DNA of 64,000 nucleotides from an uncultured Hyphomicrobiales bacterium. GTDB taxonomy: Bacteria > Pseudomonadota > Alphaproteobacteria > Rhizobiales > Beijerinckiaceae. Made by a program: the position numbers and the translations under genes. The stretch is taken from contig CAINED010000013.1 in NCBI GenBank assembly GCA_903847605.1, positions 459,725-523,724 on the forward strand, read 5' to 3'. The notes beneath the pieces were generated by a model. The model did not search any database. It was not told the DNA's origin and saw only the letters and a program-made list of their open reading frames with translations. This document shows, piece by piece, positions 33,633-42,873 of this stretch (the stretch's first letter is position 1; the number at the start of each line of letters is the position of its first letter).

Positions 33633-34223
33633 CTACTTCATCGCCTTTTCGATTTCTGGAATCAGCATATTCTTCAGCGCCTGTTCGGAAATCGGTCCTA
33701 TAAACTTGTAGGCGATGGTTCCATCGGCCTTGATCACAAACGTTTCCGGCACGCCGTAAACGCCGAAGTCGATGCCCGTGCGGCCCGAGCGATCCGCGCC
33801 GATCAGCGCATAGGGATTGCCGAGATCGGCGAGAAATTTTTTCGCGTTGGCCGGAATGTCCTTGTAATTCAGGCCGGCGATGCGCAGTCCCTTCGCCTTG
33901 AGCGTTTCGTCCTTAGCTAGCGCCATCAGTTGTGGATGCTCGTCTCGGCAGGGCCCGCACCAGCTCGCGAAAATATTGATGACGGTGACGCCGCTTTTCC
34001 GGAGGTCGGCATCGGCGAAGCCCGGCTGCGTCATGCCTTCCAGCGGCGGCAGGTTGAAGGCCGGCACGGACCGTCCGATCAACGCAGAAGGCACGCGCGA
34101 GGAATCCGTGCCGAGTCGCGAGAGAAACAGACCGGCCAGCGCGAGGAAGATCGCGAGCGGGATCAGCGCAAACATAAAGCGCCGCGCGTTGCCGGACGTT
34201 TGTTGGGTTGTCGGATCGCTCAT
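33633..34223 (-). CDS. ccmG: Thiol:disulfide interchange protein CcmG/DsbE
   Basis: The 196-aa membrane-anchored thioredoxin-fold protein has a signal-anchor (FMFALIPLAIFLALAGLFL) and the active site W-C-G-P-C (Cys89, Cys92) with 'VYGVPETFVI' (cis-proline). It keeps the haem-binding cysteines of apocytochrome c reduced. Its ATG overlaps ccmD's stop by 4 bp. It is the last gene of ccmC-ccmD-ccmG. Confidence 0.93.
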   Translation of the reverse strand: MSDPTTQQTSGNARRFMFALIPLAIFLALAGLFLSRLGTDSSRVPSALIGRSVPAFNLPPLEGMTQPGFADADLRKSGVTVINIFASWCGPCRDEHPQLMALAKDETLKAKGLRIAGLNYKDIPANAKKFLADLGNPYALIGADRSGRTGIDFGVYGVPETFVIKADGTIAYKFIGPISEQALKNMLIPEIEKAMK

Positions 34224-34372
34224 GCGTCTTCCGCCTCGGCGCCGCGCGGGGGAAATTTTTGCAGCGCCCGGCGCAGCGCGAAATAGTCGCTCGTGATCGC
34301 GCCGATCATGCCGAGCAGAACCAGGGCAGTGACGGCATAGGCCGCGAGAATGAAAGCGCCGTGCGTGGTCAA
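34220..34372 (-). CDS. ccmD: Haem exporter protein D (CcmD)
   Basis: A 50-aa product, one transmembrane helix ('FILAAYAVTALVLLGMIG') followed by a charged tail ('DYFALRRALQKFPPRG'), as in CcmD. It starts with TTG, whose TGA overlap with ccmC (TTGA, 34369-34372) couples the two, and it ends in an ATGA overlap with ccmG. CcmD helps release holo-CcmE from CcmABC. It is easy to miss because of its length and rare start codon. Confidence 0.85.
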   Translation of the reverse strand: MTTHGAFILAAYAVTALVLLGMIGAITSDYFALRRALQKFPPRGAEAEDA

Positions 34373-35097
34373 CGCGCGTCCTCCTGCGCCGCGAGAATCG
34401 ACAGGCGTCGCAACCGGCGGCGCAGGATTTCATTGCGCGTCGACATCATGTGCAGCGTGAAAAAGAGAATCGTGAAGCCGAGCGCCATCACCAGAAGCGG
34501 CCACAGCATGGAGGGATGGATCGTCGGCCCGCCGAGCCGGAAAACGGAAGCAGGCTGATGCAGCGTCGACCACCAGTCGACCGAGAATTTGATGATCGGC
34601 AGGTTGACCGCGCCGACGAGGGTGAGGATCGCCGCAGCGCGCGCCGCCTTCGGCGGCTCCTCGATGGTCTGCCACAGCGCAATCAGGCCGAGGTAGATGA
34701 TGAAGAGTACGAGCACCGAGGTGAGCCGCGCGTCCCATACCCACCACGTTCCCCACATGGGCTTGCCCCAGAGCGAGCCGGTGACGAGGCAGATGAAGGT
34801 GAAAGCTGCGCCAAGGGGCGCGGCGGCCTTTTGGGCCGCGTCTGCGAGCGGATGCCGCCAGACCAGCGTGCCCAGCGCCGACAGGCACATCACGCCATAG
34901 CAGAACATCGACAGCCAGGCGGCGGGAACGTGGATATACATGATGCGCACGGTCTCGCCCTGCTGATAATCGGCGGGCGAAGAAAAGAACGCCCCCCACA
35001 GGCCGAAAGCCAGCAGCGCGACCGCGAGCGCCCCCGTCCAGGGGATCAGCGCATTGGCGAGGCGCAGGAAATTGGCGGGATTGGCGTATTTCCACAT
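34369..35097 (-). CDS. ccmC: Haem exporter protein C (CcmC)
   Basis: The 242-aa protein has six transmembrane helices and the tryptophan-rich haem-handling motif 'GTWWVWDARLTSVLV' plus two conserved periplasmic histidines ('YIHVPAAW', 'LHQPAS'). It delivers haem to CcmE in system I cytochrome c maturation. The start 'MWKYANPANFLRLAN' is typical; an in-frame extension upstream has no family match. ccmC heads a ccmCDG unit separated from ccmAB. Confidence 0.93.
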   Translation of the reverse strand: MWKYANPANFLRLANALIPWTGALAVALLAFGLWGAFFSSPADYQQGETVRIMYIHVPAAWLSMFCYGVMCLSALGTLVWRHPLADAAQKAAAPLGAAFTFICLVTGSLWGKPMWGTWWVWDARLTSVLVLFIIYLGLIALWQTIEEPPKAARAAAILTLVGAVNLPIIKFSVDWWSTLHQPASVFRLGGPTIHPSMLWPLLVMALGFTILFFTLHMMSTRNEILRRRLRRLSILAAQEDAR

Positions 35098-35263
35098 GGG
35101 CGCAGATGTATTGCCCGGCCGGGCCAAAGGCAATTGTCCGAGCGCAAGAGGGCGGCAGCATCCGATCACGCTTATGTGGACTCGGTGGATTTGAGGTCGC
35201 GGCAGCATTCCGGTAAGCCGGTTGTGGTCTCCTGAAACCGGTTTTTCGTTCTACGGCTTCTCC

Positions 35264-36736
35264 ATGCGTTTTGTCTGGCTGTTTGTGGCTCTTGCCCTTG
35301 GCGGTTGCAACGCCGCCAACCAATCCTCGCTCGTCACCCCGACGATCGCCGAGGTGCAACAGGCCGCCACCTCGCCCTGGGTGTCCAGGACGCTGGAAAC
35401 CGACGTTGTCAGGCGTTTCGGCGGGGCCTACAGCCATCCGCCAGCCGAAGCCATGCTGCAGGAAACATTGCAGGATCTGACGCGGGCTTCGGGGATCGAG
35501 GGCCTGCCGCAGCGGGTGATCCTGCTGGATTCGGCGATCTACAACGCCGCCGCTCTCCCAAATGGCCAGCTTTTCGTGACGCGCGGCATGCTGGCGCTGG
35601 CCAACGACAGGTCGGAAATCGCGGCGGCGCTGGCGCATGAGCTTGGCCACGTCATCGCCCGCCATTCGGCCCAGCGGGTGGTGGCCCGGGCGCAAGCGCA
35701 GGCCGATGCGCAGAACGTGGCACGCACCTTTGGCGATCCCGAAATCACGCGTGCGACGGTCTCGGCCTATCAGCAATCGCTGGCGGCGTTCTCCCGCGAG
35801 AAGGAAATAGAGGCCGACCGCATCGCGGTCGATCTCCTGCGCAAGGCGGGCTACGACACGGTCGGCGCCCTGCGCATGATGCAGTCGCTCGATCGCATGA
35901 ACGCTTTTTACGCCAACCTCGCCCGCGTGCAGCGCGCACCTTCCTCGCCGCTGGCGAGCCATCCCACCACAACCGAGCGCGTCGAGGCGACGCGGAAACT
36001 CGTTGCTGCGGCGAGCGGCGGGCGCACCGACCGCGAGCGCTACCTCGCCAGCATTTCCGGCATTGCTTTTGGCGAAACAGGGCGCGGCGGTTTCGTGCGC
36101 GGGCGCTCCTTCCTGCACCGCGGTCTCGATATCGCGATCACCATGCCTCAGGGCTATGTGGTGCGCGGTTATGCGGACGCCGTCGGCGCGGTGAAGCAGG
36201 GCGGCAAGAGCGTGATGATCTTCCGGCGCATGGCCGATGGCGTCGCGGGCGATCCCGAGGCGGCGCTGCGTCTGCTGTTATCGCGCGCCAACGTGCCGGT
36301 GACCATTACGCCGCTCGGTGGATCGCAGCGCGGCGCAATGGCGGCTATCGATACGCGCACAGGCAAGTCGCGGCTGGCGGTCGTCGTGGTCGGCGCCCGC
36401 GTCTACCGGCTTTTCATGACGTCCTCCGCGCCCGACGGCGCATTCGACCGCGATTTTTCAGAAACGATAGCCACGTTGCGCAATCTCGGCCCGCAGGACG
36501 AGCGCGTCGCGCGCCAGCAGGCGGTGCGGATCGTACGCGCCGAGGGACCGGGCGCGCTGGCGCGGCTCGCGGCGCAGAGCGGCGATCCCGATCACGGGCT
36601 GCAATTGCTGCTCGCGCTGAACGGCCTGCGTAGTGCGGCGGACCTGCGTCCGGGAGCGCAGATCAAGGCGCTGGAACTGGGCGACGCGCCCATTGCAAAC
36701 GCCACGGCGCAACCTGTGACCGCTCAGGGCAGCTAG
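35264..36736 (+). CDS. M48-family metalloprotease lipoprotein (copy 2)
   Basis: The 490-aa protein has the lipobox 'LGGC' (Cys15) and a zinc protease domain with HELGH (His125, Glu126, His129) and 'EKEIEADRI' as the third ligand site. 'ASHPTTTERV' matches the S-H-P family segment. Its C-terminal extension shares the closing 'LQLLLALNGLR...LRPGAQIKAL' pattern with copy 1 at 2494. It probably works in envelope quality control like BepA. It is inserted between the two ccm units, convergent (3 bp) with the Bug gene. Confidence 0.87.
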   Translation: MRFVWLFVALALGGCNAANQSSLVTPTIAEVQQAATSPWVSRTLETDVVRRFGGAYSHPPAEAMLQETLQDLTRASGIEGLPQRVILLDSAIYNAAALPNGQLFVTRGMLALANDRSEIAAALAHELGHVIARHSAQRVVARAQAQADAQNVARTFGDPEITRATVSAYQQSLAAFSREKEIEADRIAVDLLRKAGYDTVGALRMMQSLDRMNAFYANLARVQRAPSSPLASHPTTTERVEATRKLVAAASGGRTDRERYLASISGIAFGETGRGGFVRGRSFLHRGLDIAITMPQGYVVRGYADAVGAVKQGGKSVMIFRRMADGVAGDPEAALRLLLSRANVPVTITPLGGSQRGAMAAIDTRTGKSRLAVVVVGARVYRLFMTSSAPDGAFDRDFSETIATLRNLGPQDERVARQQAVRIVRAEGPGALARLAAQSGDPDHGLQLLLALNGLRSAADLRPGAQIKALELGDAPIANATAQPVTAQGS

Positions 36737-36739
36737 CTG

Positions 36740-37714
36740 CTATTCGAGTGTCGGGCCGAAACGCTTCTTGACGATATCGCCCCATTGCTTGCGTTCCGCC
36801 GCGAAGAATTTCGTGGCATCCGCCGGCGAAAGGCTGTCGACATTGATGCCGAGCTGCGCGATGCGCGCCGCCACTTCCGGTGTTTTCAGGACAGCGTCCA
36901 CATCCCTGTAGATTCTTTCGGACAGCGCTGGCGGCAAAGCCGGCGGGCCGACCAGCCCGAACCATGTCAGCGCATACATGCCCTCCACGCCCCCTTCGTC
37001 CATCGTCGGGACATTGGGCAGGATGCTCGCGCGTGTCTTCGCTGTTGTCGCGATGGCTTTGACCTTGTCGCCCTCGATCATCGCTTTCGCCGTCGTCACG
37101 ATGTCGAAAACCATGTCGACATGGCCATTCATCACATCGATAAGAGCAGGCGCCGCGCCACGGTAAGGCACGTGGACCATTTGTACGCCCGTGAGGATTT
37201 CCAGTTGCAGCGCGGCCAGATGCGCCGTCGAACCTACGCTCGATGAGGCATAGGTGACTTTGCCCGGGTTTGCCCTGGCGTAGTTGACCAATTCCCGCGC
37301 GGATGCCGCGGGAAAGTTGGGCCGCGTCACGAGTACGTAGGGCACGCTGCCGACCATCGAGATCGACGCAAAGGTCGCCGGATCGTAGCCGGGATTTTTG
37401 TAGATGAAGGGATTGATCACGAGCGGCGGCGCTGGAACGAAGAGCAGCGTATGCCCGTCAGGCGTCGCCCGCGCAATGGTTTGTCCGCCGATATTGCCGC
37501 CTGCGCCGGACATGTTGTCGACCACGACGGACTGGCCCCATTTCCGCGACAGGTGCTCCGCGATGAGCCGGGCCAGCACATCGGTACCCGAACCCGCCGG
37601 GAACGGCATGATCATGCGCACCGAGCGCGTCGGATAGTTGTCTTGCGCCTGCAGGGATGCAGCGGGGAAAAGAAATGCAATCAGGCAGGCGCAAAGCGAT
37701 ACGAGTAATTTCAT
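36740..37714 (-). CDS. Bug-type (TctC-like) periplasmic solute-binding protein 2
   Basis: The 324-aa protein has a signal peptide (to 'ASLQAQD') and the canonical Bug opening 'YPTRSVRMIMPFPAGSGTDVLARLIAEHLS'. 'VVDNMSGAGGNIGGQTIARATPDGHTLLF' and 'VPYRGAAPALIDVMNGHVDMVFD' follow. The ligand is probably an organic acid. GGGAGG 6 bp before the ATG at 37714 fixes the start. It lies downstream of ccmB on the same strand with a 103-bp gap, so it is probably independent. Confidence 0.88.
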   Translation of the reverse strand: MKLLVSLCACLIAFLFPAASLQAQDNYPTRSVRMIMPFPAGSGTDVLARLIAEHLSRKWGQSVVVDNMSGAGGNIGGQTIARATPDGHTLLFVPAPPLVINPFIYKNPGYDPATFASISMVGSVPYVLVTRPNFPAASARELVNYARANPGKVTYASSSVGSTAHLAALQLEILTGVQMVHVPYRGAAPALIDVMNGHVDMVFDIVTTAKAMIEGDKVKAIATTAKTRASILPNVPTMDEGGVEGMYALTWFGLVGPPALPPALSERIYRDVDAVLKTPEVAARIAQLGINVDSLSPADATKFFAAERKQWGDIVKKRFGPTLE

Positions 37715-37817
37715 TCTTGCCTCCCATCGGCGCTTTGATTTTTGGCTGAGCCGCATCGCGCCGTGTTTGGCTGCATGTTGCCCTTCCGCCCGGAAGTCGG
37801 CAAGCGCTTGTGAAAAC

Positions 37818-38489
37818 TCAGTCCCCCATGCCGCGCAGCGCCGCCGCCGCCGCAAAGGGGGCGAGCGCCATCGCGGCCAGCGACAGGCCTGCGAGGACCA
37901 GAAGCGGCGTCGCGAAGGGGATCGTACCGCCGCTGGCGGCAGACGCTGCGGAAACGCCGAATATCAGCACCGGAATGGCCATCGGCAGGATCAGGATGGC
38001 ACTCAGGAGTCCGCCGCGACGCATCGAGGCTGTCAACGCTGCGCCGATCGCGCCGAGAAACGTCAGGGCCGGCGTGCCCACGAGAAGAGTCGCCGTCGTG
38101 CCGGCGAGCGCTGTCGCATCCATCGCCAGCATCAGGCCGAAGAAAGGCGCGGCGACAACGAGCGGCAGGCAGGTCGCGATCCAGTGAGCGATGCATTTTA
38201 TGGCGACGATTAATTCGAGGGGCGCATCGGACAGGCGCAACAGGTCAAGCGATCCATCCTCGTGATCGGATTGAAACAGCCGGTCCTGCCCGAGCAGTGT
38301 CGCGAGCAAGGCTGCGATCCAGAGGATTGCCGGCCCGATGCGCGAGAGCAAGTTCAGATCGGGCCCGATCGCGAAAGGCACGATTGTTACGAGGATCAGA
38401 AAGAACACGACGCCGATCGCCGCGCCGCCGCCGATGCGCCGGGCCAGCCGCAATTCGCGCAAAAGAAGCGCTGCGAGCGGAGATTTCAC
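37818..38489 (-). CDS. ccmB: Haem exporter protein B (CcmB)
   Basis: The 223-aa six-helix membrane protein has 'LLLRELRLARRIGGGA' at the start, 'LLGQDRLFQSDHEDGSLDLL' and 'LSDAPLELIVAIKCIAHWI', all typical CcmB. With CcmA and CcmC it forms the ABC-type complex needed for release of holo-CcmE. It overlaps ccmA's stop by 4 bp (ATGA). The normal next gene, ccmC, lies 2.7 kb further on instead of adjacent. Confidence 0.93.
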   Translation of the reverse strand: MKSPLAALLLRELRLARRIGGGAAIGVVFFLILVTIVPFAIGPDLNLLSRIGPAILWIAALLATLLGQDRLFQSDHEDGSLDLLRLSDAPLELIVAIKCIAHWIATCLPLVVAAPFFGLMLAMDATALAGTTATLLVGTPALTFLGAIGAALTASMRRGGLLSAILILPMAIPVLIFGVSAASAASGGTIPFATPLLVLAGLSLAAMALAPFAAAAALRGMGD

Positions 38490-39151
38490 GCCGTCGCTCC
38501 CCGTGCGCGCTGCGCCTCGATCCGCAATTCGCGCGCGCCTTCAAGCCCGAGCGGGGAATGGGTCGCGGCGACGACGATGCCACCGTTGTCGAGATGGGCG
38601 CGCATGATACCGGCGAAGCGCTGTTGCGCCGCCACGTCGAGCGCCGTGGTCGGCTCGTCCAGAAGCCACAGGGGCCGGCGCGCCACAAGAAGCCGCGCGA
38701 GCGCGACGCGTCGCTTTTGACCTGCGGAAAGATAGCCCGCGGGAAAATCCGCAACGTGAGGCAGATCGACGGCGGCCAGCGCCGCTTCGGCGCTTGAACC
38801 CTGCCGCCCGAGCATGGCGGCCCAGAAATCGAGATTTTCCCGTACCGTCAGCCCGCTTTTCATGCCGTCGGCATGGCCGAGATAATGGGCAAAGAGGCCG
38901 GGCGGATCACCCACTTCGATCCCGTCACCGCTCACCCGAATGGTTCCCGCCAATGAGGGGAGCAGGCCGGCGAGGGTGCGCAACAGGGTCGATTTACCCG
39001 CGCCGTTCGAACCGGTGACAACCAGCGCTTCCCCGCCGGCAAGCGAAAACGACAGATCCGCCGTCAACGCGCGCCCGCTGCGGCCGATGGCCAGATTTTC
39101 GGCAGCAAGCCGAAAATCCCGCCAGCCTTCGAAGGTAGAATGAAGCGACAT
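38486..39151 (-). CDS. ccmA: Haem ABC exporter ATP-binding protein CcmA
   Basis: The 221-aa ABC ATPase has Walker A 'GSNGAGKST' (Lys53), signature 'YLSAGQKRRVALARLL' and Walker B 'LWLLDEPTTALD'. ATP hydrolysis drives release of haem-loaded CcmE. The ATG at 39151 faces acnA across 97 bp of shared promoter DNA; upstream in-frame codons overlap acnA and are rejected. It forms an operon with ccmB. Confidence 0.93.
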   Translation of the reverse strand: MSLHSTFEGWRDFRLAAENLAIGRSGRALTADLSFSLAGGEALVVTGSNGAGKSTLLRTLAGLLPSLAGTIRVSGDGIEVGDPPGLFAHYLGHADGMKSGLTVRENLDFWAAMLGRQGSSAEAALAAVDLPHVADFPAGYLSAGQKRRVALARLLVARRPLWLLDEPTTALDVAAQQRFAGIMRAHLDNGGIVVAATHSPLGLEGARELRIEAQRARGATA

Positions 39152-39248
39152 GATCTTCGTGTAGCCCTTGCCGCGAAAATTATCTATAAGCCGCGCGGTT
39201 TCTGCTATCGGACCAATATCCCGAGGCCAATCAGACAGGACGCAGCCG

Positions 39249-41972
39249 ATGTCGCTCGACAGTTTCAAATGCCGCAAAAAACTCACCGTAGGTTCCAAGA
39301 CCTATCATTACTTCTCGCTGAAGACGGCGGAGAAGAACGGTCTCAAGGGCATTTCGCAACTGCCGTTTTCGATGAAGGTGCTGCTCGAAAACCTCCTGCG
39401 TTTCGAGGACGGCCGTTCGGTCAAGAAGGAAGACATCGTCGCCTGCGCCGAATGGCTGAAGAACAAGGGCAAAACGGAAGTCGAAATTGCCTTCCGTCCG
39501 GCGCGCGTCCTCATGCAGGATTTTACGGGCGTTCCGGCTGTCGTCGATCTCGCGGCCATGCGTAACGCAATGCAGTCGCTCGGCGGCGACGTGAAGAAGA
39601 TCAATCCGCTCGTCCCCGTCGATCTTGTCATCGACCATTCCGTCATCGTCGACGAATTCGGCAATGCGAAGGCGTTCAAGAAGAATGTCGATCTCGAATA
39701 TTCGCGCAACGGCGAGCGCTACACCTTCCTGAAATGGGGCCAGGGCGCGTTCGACAATTTCCGCGTCGTGCCGCCGGGCACCGGCATCTGCCACCAGGTG
39801 AATCTCGAATATCTCGCGCAGACGGTCTGGACGCGCAAAGAGAAATACGCGCCCAAGAAGGGCAAGGCCGAGACTGTCGAAGTCGCCTATCCCGACTCGC
39901 TCGTCGGCACCGACTCGCACACGACCATGGTGAACGGTCTCTCCGTTCTCGGCTGGGGCGTCGGCGGCATCGAGGCGGAAGCCTGCATGCTCGGACAGCC
40001 GCTGTCGATGCTGCTGCCTGAGGTGATCGGCTTCAACCTCACCGGCAAGCTGAAGGAAGGCGTTACCGCCACCGACCTCGTGCTGACCGTCACGCAGATG
40101 CTGCGCAAGAAGGGCGTCGTCGGCAAGTTCGTCGAATTCTATGGCTCGGGTCTCGACTCGCTGACGCTGGCCGACCGCGCGACCATCGGCAATATGGCGC
40201 CGGAATATGGAGCGACCTGCGGCTTCTTCCCGGTGGATGGCGAAACCATCGATTATCTCAAGACGTCTTCGCGTACGCCGGGCCGCATCGCGCTCGTCGA
40301 GAAATATGCCAAGGCGCAGGGCCTCTTCCGCACGCGCACGACGCCCGATCCGGTGTTCACGGACTCGATGGATCTCGATCTCGGCACCGTCGTTCCCTCG
40401 ATGGCAGGCCCGAAGCGTCCGGAAGGCCGTATTCCCCTGGAAGGCGTCGCCACCGGCTTCTCGGCCGCCATGGCCAGCGAGTACAAGAAGGCCGACGACA
40501 TGGACCTGCGCTACAAGGTCGACGGCAAGAACTACGATCTTGGCCACGGCGACGTGGTGATCGCGGCCATCACCTCCTGCACCAATACGTCGAACCCGAG
40601 CGTGCTGATCGGCGCGGGCCTTCTGGCGCGTAATGCTGTCGCGAAAGGTCTGACCGTAAAGCCGTGGGTGAAGACATCGCTCGCGCCGGGCTCGCAGGTG
40701 GTCGGCGAATATCTCGCTTCGTCCGGCCTGCAGAAGGATCTCGACAAGCTCGGCTTCAACCTGATCGGCTATGGCTGCACGACCTGCATCGGCAATTCCG
40801 GTCCGCTGGCCGAGGAAATTTCCGAGTCGATCAACAAGAACGGCATCGTTGCGGCCGCAGTGCTTTCTGGCAACCGCAACTTCGAGGGTCGTGTCAGCGC
40901 CGACGTGCAGGCGAACTATCTAGCCTCGCCGCCGCTCGTCGTCGCGCACGCCATCGCCGGCACGGTGACCAGGGATCTGACCAAGGAGCCGCTCGGCAAG
41001 GACAAGAAGGGCAACCCGGTTTTCCTGAAGGACATCTGGCCGACCTCGAAGGAGATCGACACTTTCATCCGCAAATACGTGACGAAAAAAGTGTTCAAGT
41101 CGCGCTATGCCGACGTGTTCAAGGGCGACACGAACTGGCGCAAGGTGAAGGTCCCCACCGGCGAAACCTACAAGTGGGACATGTCCTCGACCTATGTGCA
41201 GAATCCGCCGTATTTCGAAGGCATGACGATGACGCCCGACAAGATCGTGGACGTCAACGATGCGCGTATCCTGTCGCTGTTCGGCGACAAGATCACGACC
41301 GACCACATTTCGCCGGCCGGGTCGATCAAGTTTGCCTCGCCTGCCGGCAAGTGGCTGTCCGAGCGCCAGGTGCGCGAGCAGGACTTCAACCAGTACGGCA
41401 CGCGCCGCGGCAACCATGAAGTGATGATGCGCGGCACGTTCGCCAACATCCGCATCAAGAACTTCATGAACAAGGACAAGGACGGCAATGTCCTCGAAGG
41501 CGGCATGACCACGCATCATCCCTCGGGTGAGCGCATGTCGATCTACGATGCTGCCATGAAATATGCGGCGGAGAATGTGCCGCTCGTCATCTTCGCGGGC
41601 GAGGAATACGGCAACGGCTCCTCGCGCGACTGGGCGGCGAAGGGCACGCGCCTCCTCGGTGTTCGCGCCGTGATTGCGCAGAGCTACGAGCGCATCCATC
41701 GCTCCAATCTCGTGGGCATGGGCGTGCTGCCGCTGACCTTCGAGAAGGGCATGTCGTGGCAATCGCTCGGCCTAGATGGCAGCGAACTGGTCACGATCAG
41801 CGGCCTGACCGAGATCAAGCCGCGCCAGCAGATGGAAGCGACGATCAGGATGAAGGACGGCAAGAACAAGAAGATCGCGCTCGACTGCCGCATTCTCACG
41901 CTCGACGAGCTGGAATACTACAAGCACGGCGGCATCATGCCTTACGTCATCCGCCAGCTCGCGGCGGCGTAA
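39249..41972 (+). CDS. acnA: Aconitate hydratase A
   Basis: The 907-aa protein matches full-length AcnA: 'DSFKCRKKL' N-terminus, 'GTDSHTTMVNGLSVLGWGVGG', the [4Fe-4S] ligands in 'SCTNTSN' and 'GYGCTTCIGNSGPL', and 'EYGNGSSRDWAAKGTRLLG' in the swivel domain. It interconverts citrate and isocitrate. The start at 39249 is preferred to one 27 codons upstream. A strong terminator with a TTCG loop follows at 41998-42026. Divergent from ccmA, an arrangement common in Rhizobiales. Confidence 0.97.
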   Translation: MSLDSFKCRKKLTVGSKTYHYFSLKTAEKNGLKGISQLPFSMKVLLENLLRFEDGRSVKKEDIVACAEWLKNKGKTEVEIAFRPARVLMQDFTGVPAVVDLAAMRNAMQSLGGDVKKINPLVPVDLVIDHSVIVDEFGNAKAFKKNVDLEYSRNGERYTFLKWGQGAFDNFRVVPPGTGICHQVNLEYLAQTVWTRKEKYAPKKGKAETVEVAYPDSLVGTDSHTTMVNGLSVLGWGVGGIEAEACMLGQPLSMLLPEVIGFNLTGKLKEGVTATDLVLTVTQMLRKKGVVGKFVEFYGSGLDSLTLADRATIGNMAPEYGATCGFFPVDGETIDYLKTSSRTPGRIALVEKYAKAQGLFRTRTTPDPVFTDSMDLDLGTVVPSMAGPKRPEGRIPLEGVATGFSAAMASEYKKADDMDLRYKVDGKNYDLGHGDVVIAAITSCTNTSNPSVLIGAGLLARNAVAKGLTVKPWVKTSLAPGSQVVGEYLASSGLQKDLDKLGFNLIGYGCTTCIGNSGPLAEEISESINKNGIVAAAVLSGNRNFEGRVSADVQANYLASPPLVVAHAIAGTVTRDLTKEPLGKDKKGNPVFLKDIWPTSKEIDTFIRKYVTKKVFKSRYADVFKGDTNWRKVKVPTGETYKWDMSSTYVQNPPYFEGMTMTPDKIVDVNDARILSLFGDKITTDHISPAGSIKFASPAGKWLSERQVREQDFNQYGTRRGNHEVMMRGTFANIRIKNFMNKDKDGNVLEGGMTTHHPSGERMSIYDAAMKYAAENVPLVIFAGEEYGNGSSRDWAAKGTRLLGVRAVIAQSYERIHRSNLVGMGVLPLTFEKGMSWQSLGLDGSELVTISGLTEIKPRQQMEATIRMKDGKNKKIALDCRILTLDELEYYKHGGIMPYVIRQLAAA

Positions 41973-41997
41973 GCATTGCGACGCGCTGAATAATGCC

Positions 41998-42026
41998 GGG
42001 CGCGCCTTCGGGCGCGCCCTTTTGTT
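41998..42026 (+). terminator. Rho-independent terminator of acnA
   Basis: A perfect 9-bp GGGCGCGCC / GGCGCGCCC stem with a stabilising TTCG tetraloop is followed by TTTTGTT. It lies 25 bp past the acnA stop. Confidence 0.9.
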
Positions 42027-42101
42027 GCCGGCATTGAATTTCCACGCCGATATTTCACCGCAATCTCTGCCGAAGATCGCATCGCATTCACCGGAGCCGC
42101 G

Positions 42102-42854
42102 ATGGGACGCCTTGTTTTCTCCTGCCTTGCAGCCCTAAGTCTCGCCGGCCCGGCGCTCGCGCAGCAATCGGCGCAGCAACCCTATGCGCCAGTGCGCGTG
42201 AGCATTGGCGATCTCGGCATCCGCGATCCATCCTTCGTCGCCTTTCGCGACCGCATGCGGGAAATTATCCGCTCGCGCGACAGGGCCAGATGGCGAGGGG
42301 CCGTTTCGCCGCAATTCCGCTTTCTGAAGGATCTCGGCGGCGGTTTCGACAAGCGCAAGAGCGCCGTACAAAACGCCGAATACGCCATGCGTTTCGATTC
42401 CGTCGGCGAAGACGGAAAGCCCGATCGCAACGCCGGATGGAAAACACTGGAAGCTTTTTTCGCACGTCCATTCGGCCATAGCGACATTGCGCAACGCAGC
42501 CTCTGCGCGCCAGCGCGTCCGCGCTACAACGAAAAGGCGTTCGAGGCCCTTCTCAAGCGGACGGACACGAGCGCGCTCGGCGATTGGGAAGCCATCGGGC
42601 CGAATGTGAATGTCCACGCCGCGCCGCGTCACACGTCGCCGGTGATCGAACAGACGGGATTGATCTTCATTCGCACGGAGCACCGGCAAAGCGATGGCGC
42701 GCTCCGCGGCTGGAAACGCGTCGTCACGCCATCGGGCAAGCCCGGCTTCATACGCGAGGATTCGATCTCCTCGATTTTCGAAGCACAACTCTGCGCCGCG
42801 AAGAACAATCGCGGCGAATGGCGCATCGTCTACTGGGTCGGCGGCGGCGACTGA
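42102..42854 (+). CDS. Exported SH3-like domain protein
   Basis: The 250-aa product has a signal peptide (to 'GPALAQQ'). An N-terminal ~110 residues lack a clear match. The C-terminal part 'WEAIGPNVNVHAAPRHTSPVIEQTG' through 'GWKRVVTPSGKPGFIREDSISS' looks like a bacterial SH3 domain, a fold used to bind peptidoglycan or peptides. No catalytic motif is visible. The start follows 'GGAG'. Confidence 0.68.
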   Translation: MGRLVFSCLAALSLAGPALAQQSAQQPYAPVRVSIGDLGIRDPSFVAFRDRMREIIRSRDRARWRGAVSPQFRFLKDLGGGFDKRKSAVQNAEYAMRFDSVGEDGKPDRNAGWKTLEAFFARPFGHSDIAQRSLCAPARPRYNEKAFEALLKRTDTSALGDWEAIGPNVNVHAAPRHTSPVIEQTGLIFIRTEHRQSDGALRGWKRVVTPSGKPGFIREDSISSIFEAQLCAAKNNRGEWRIVYWVGGGD

Positions 42855-42873
42855 ACGGATGCCGTTGCGAAGT

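Noticed and set aside
34430..36118. 562-aa open frame on the minus strand across ccmC and the M48 gene
   Set aside because: It overlaps two well-supported genes in other frames and has low-complexity basic composition.
39231..40547. 438-aa minus-strand frame
   Set aside because: Antisense to acnA, which matches aconitase along its full length.
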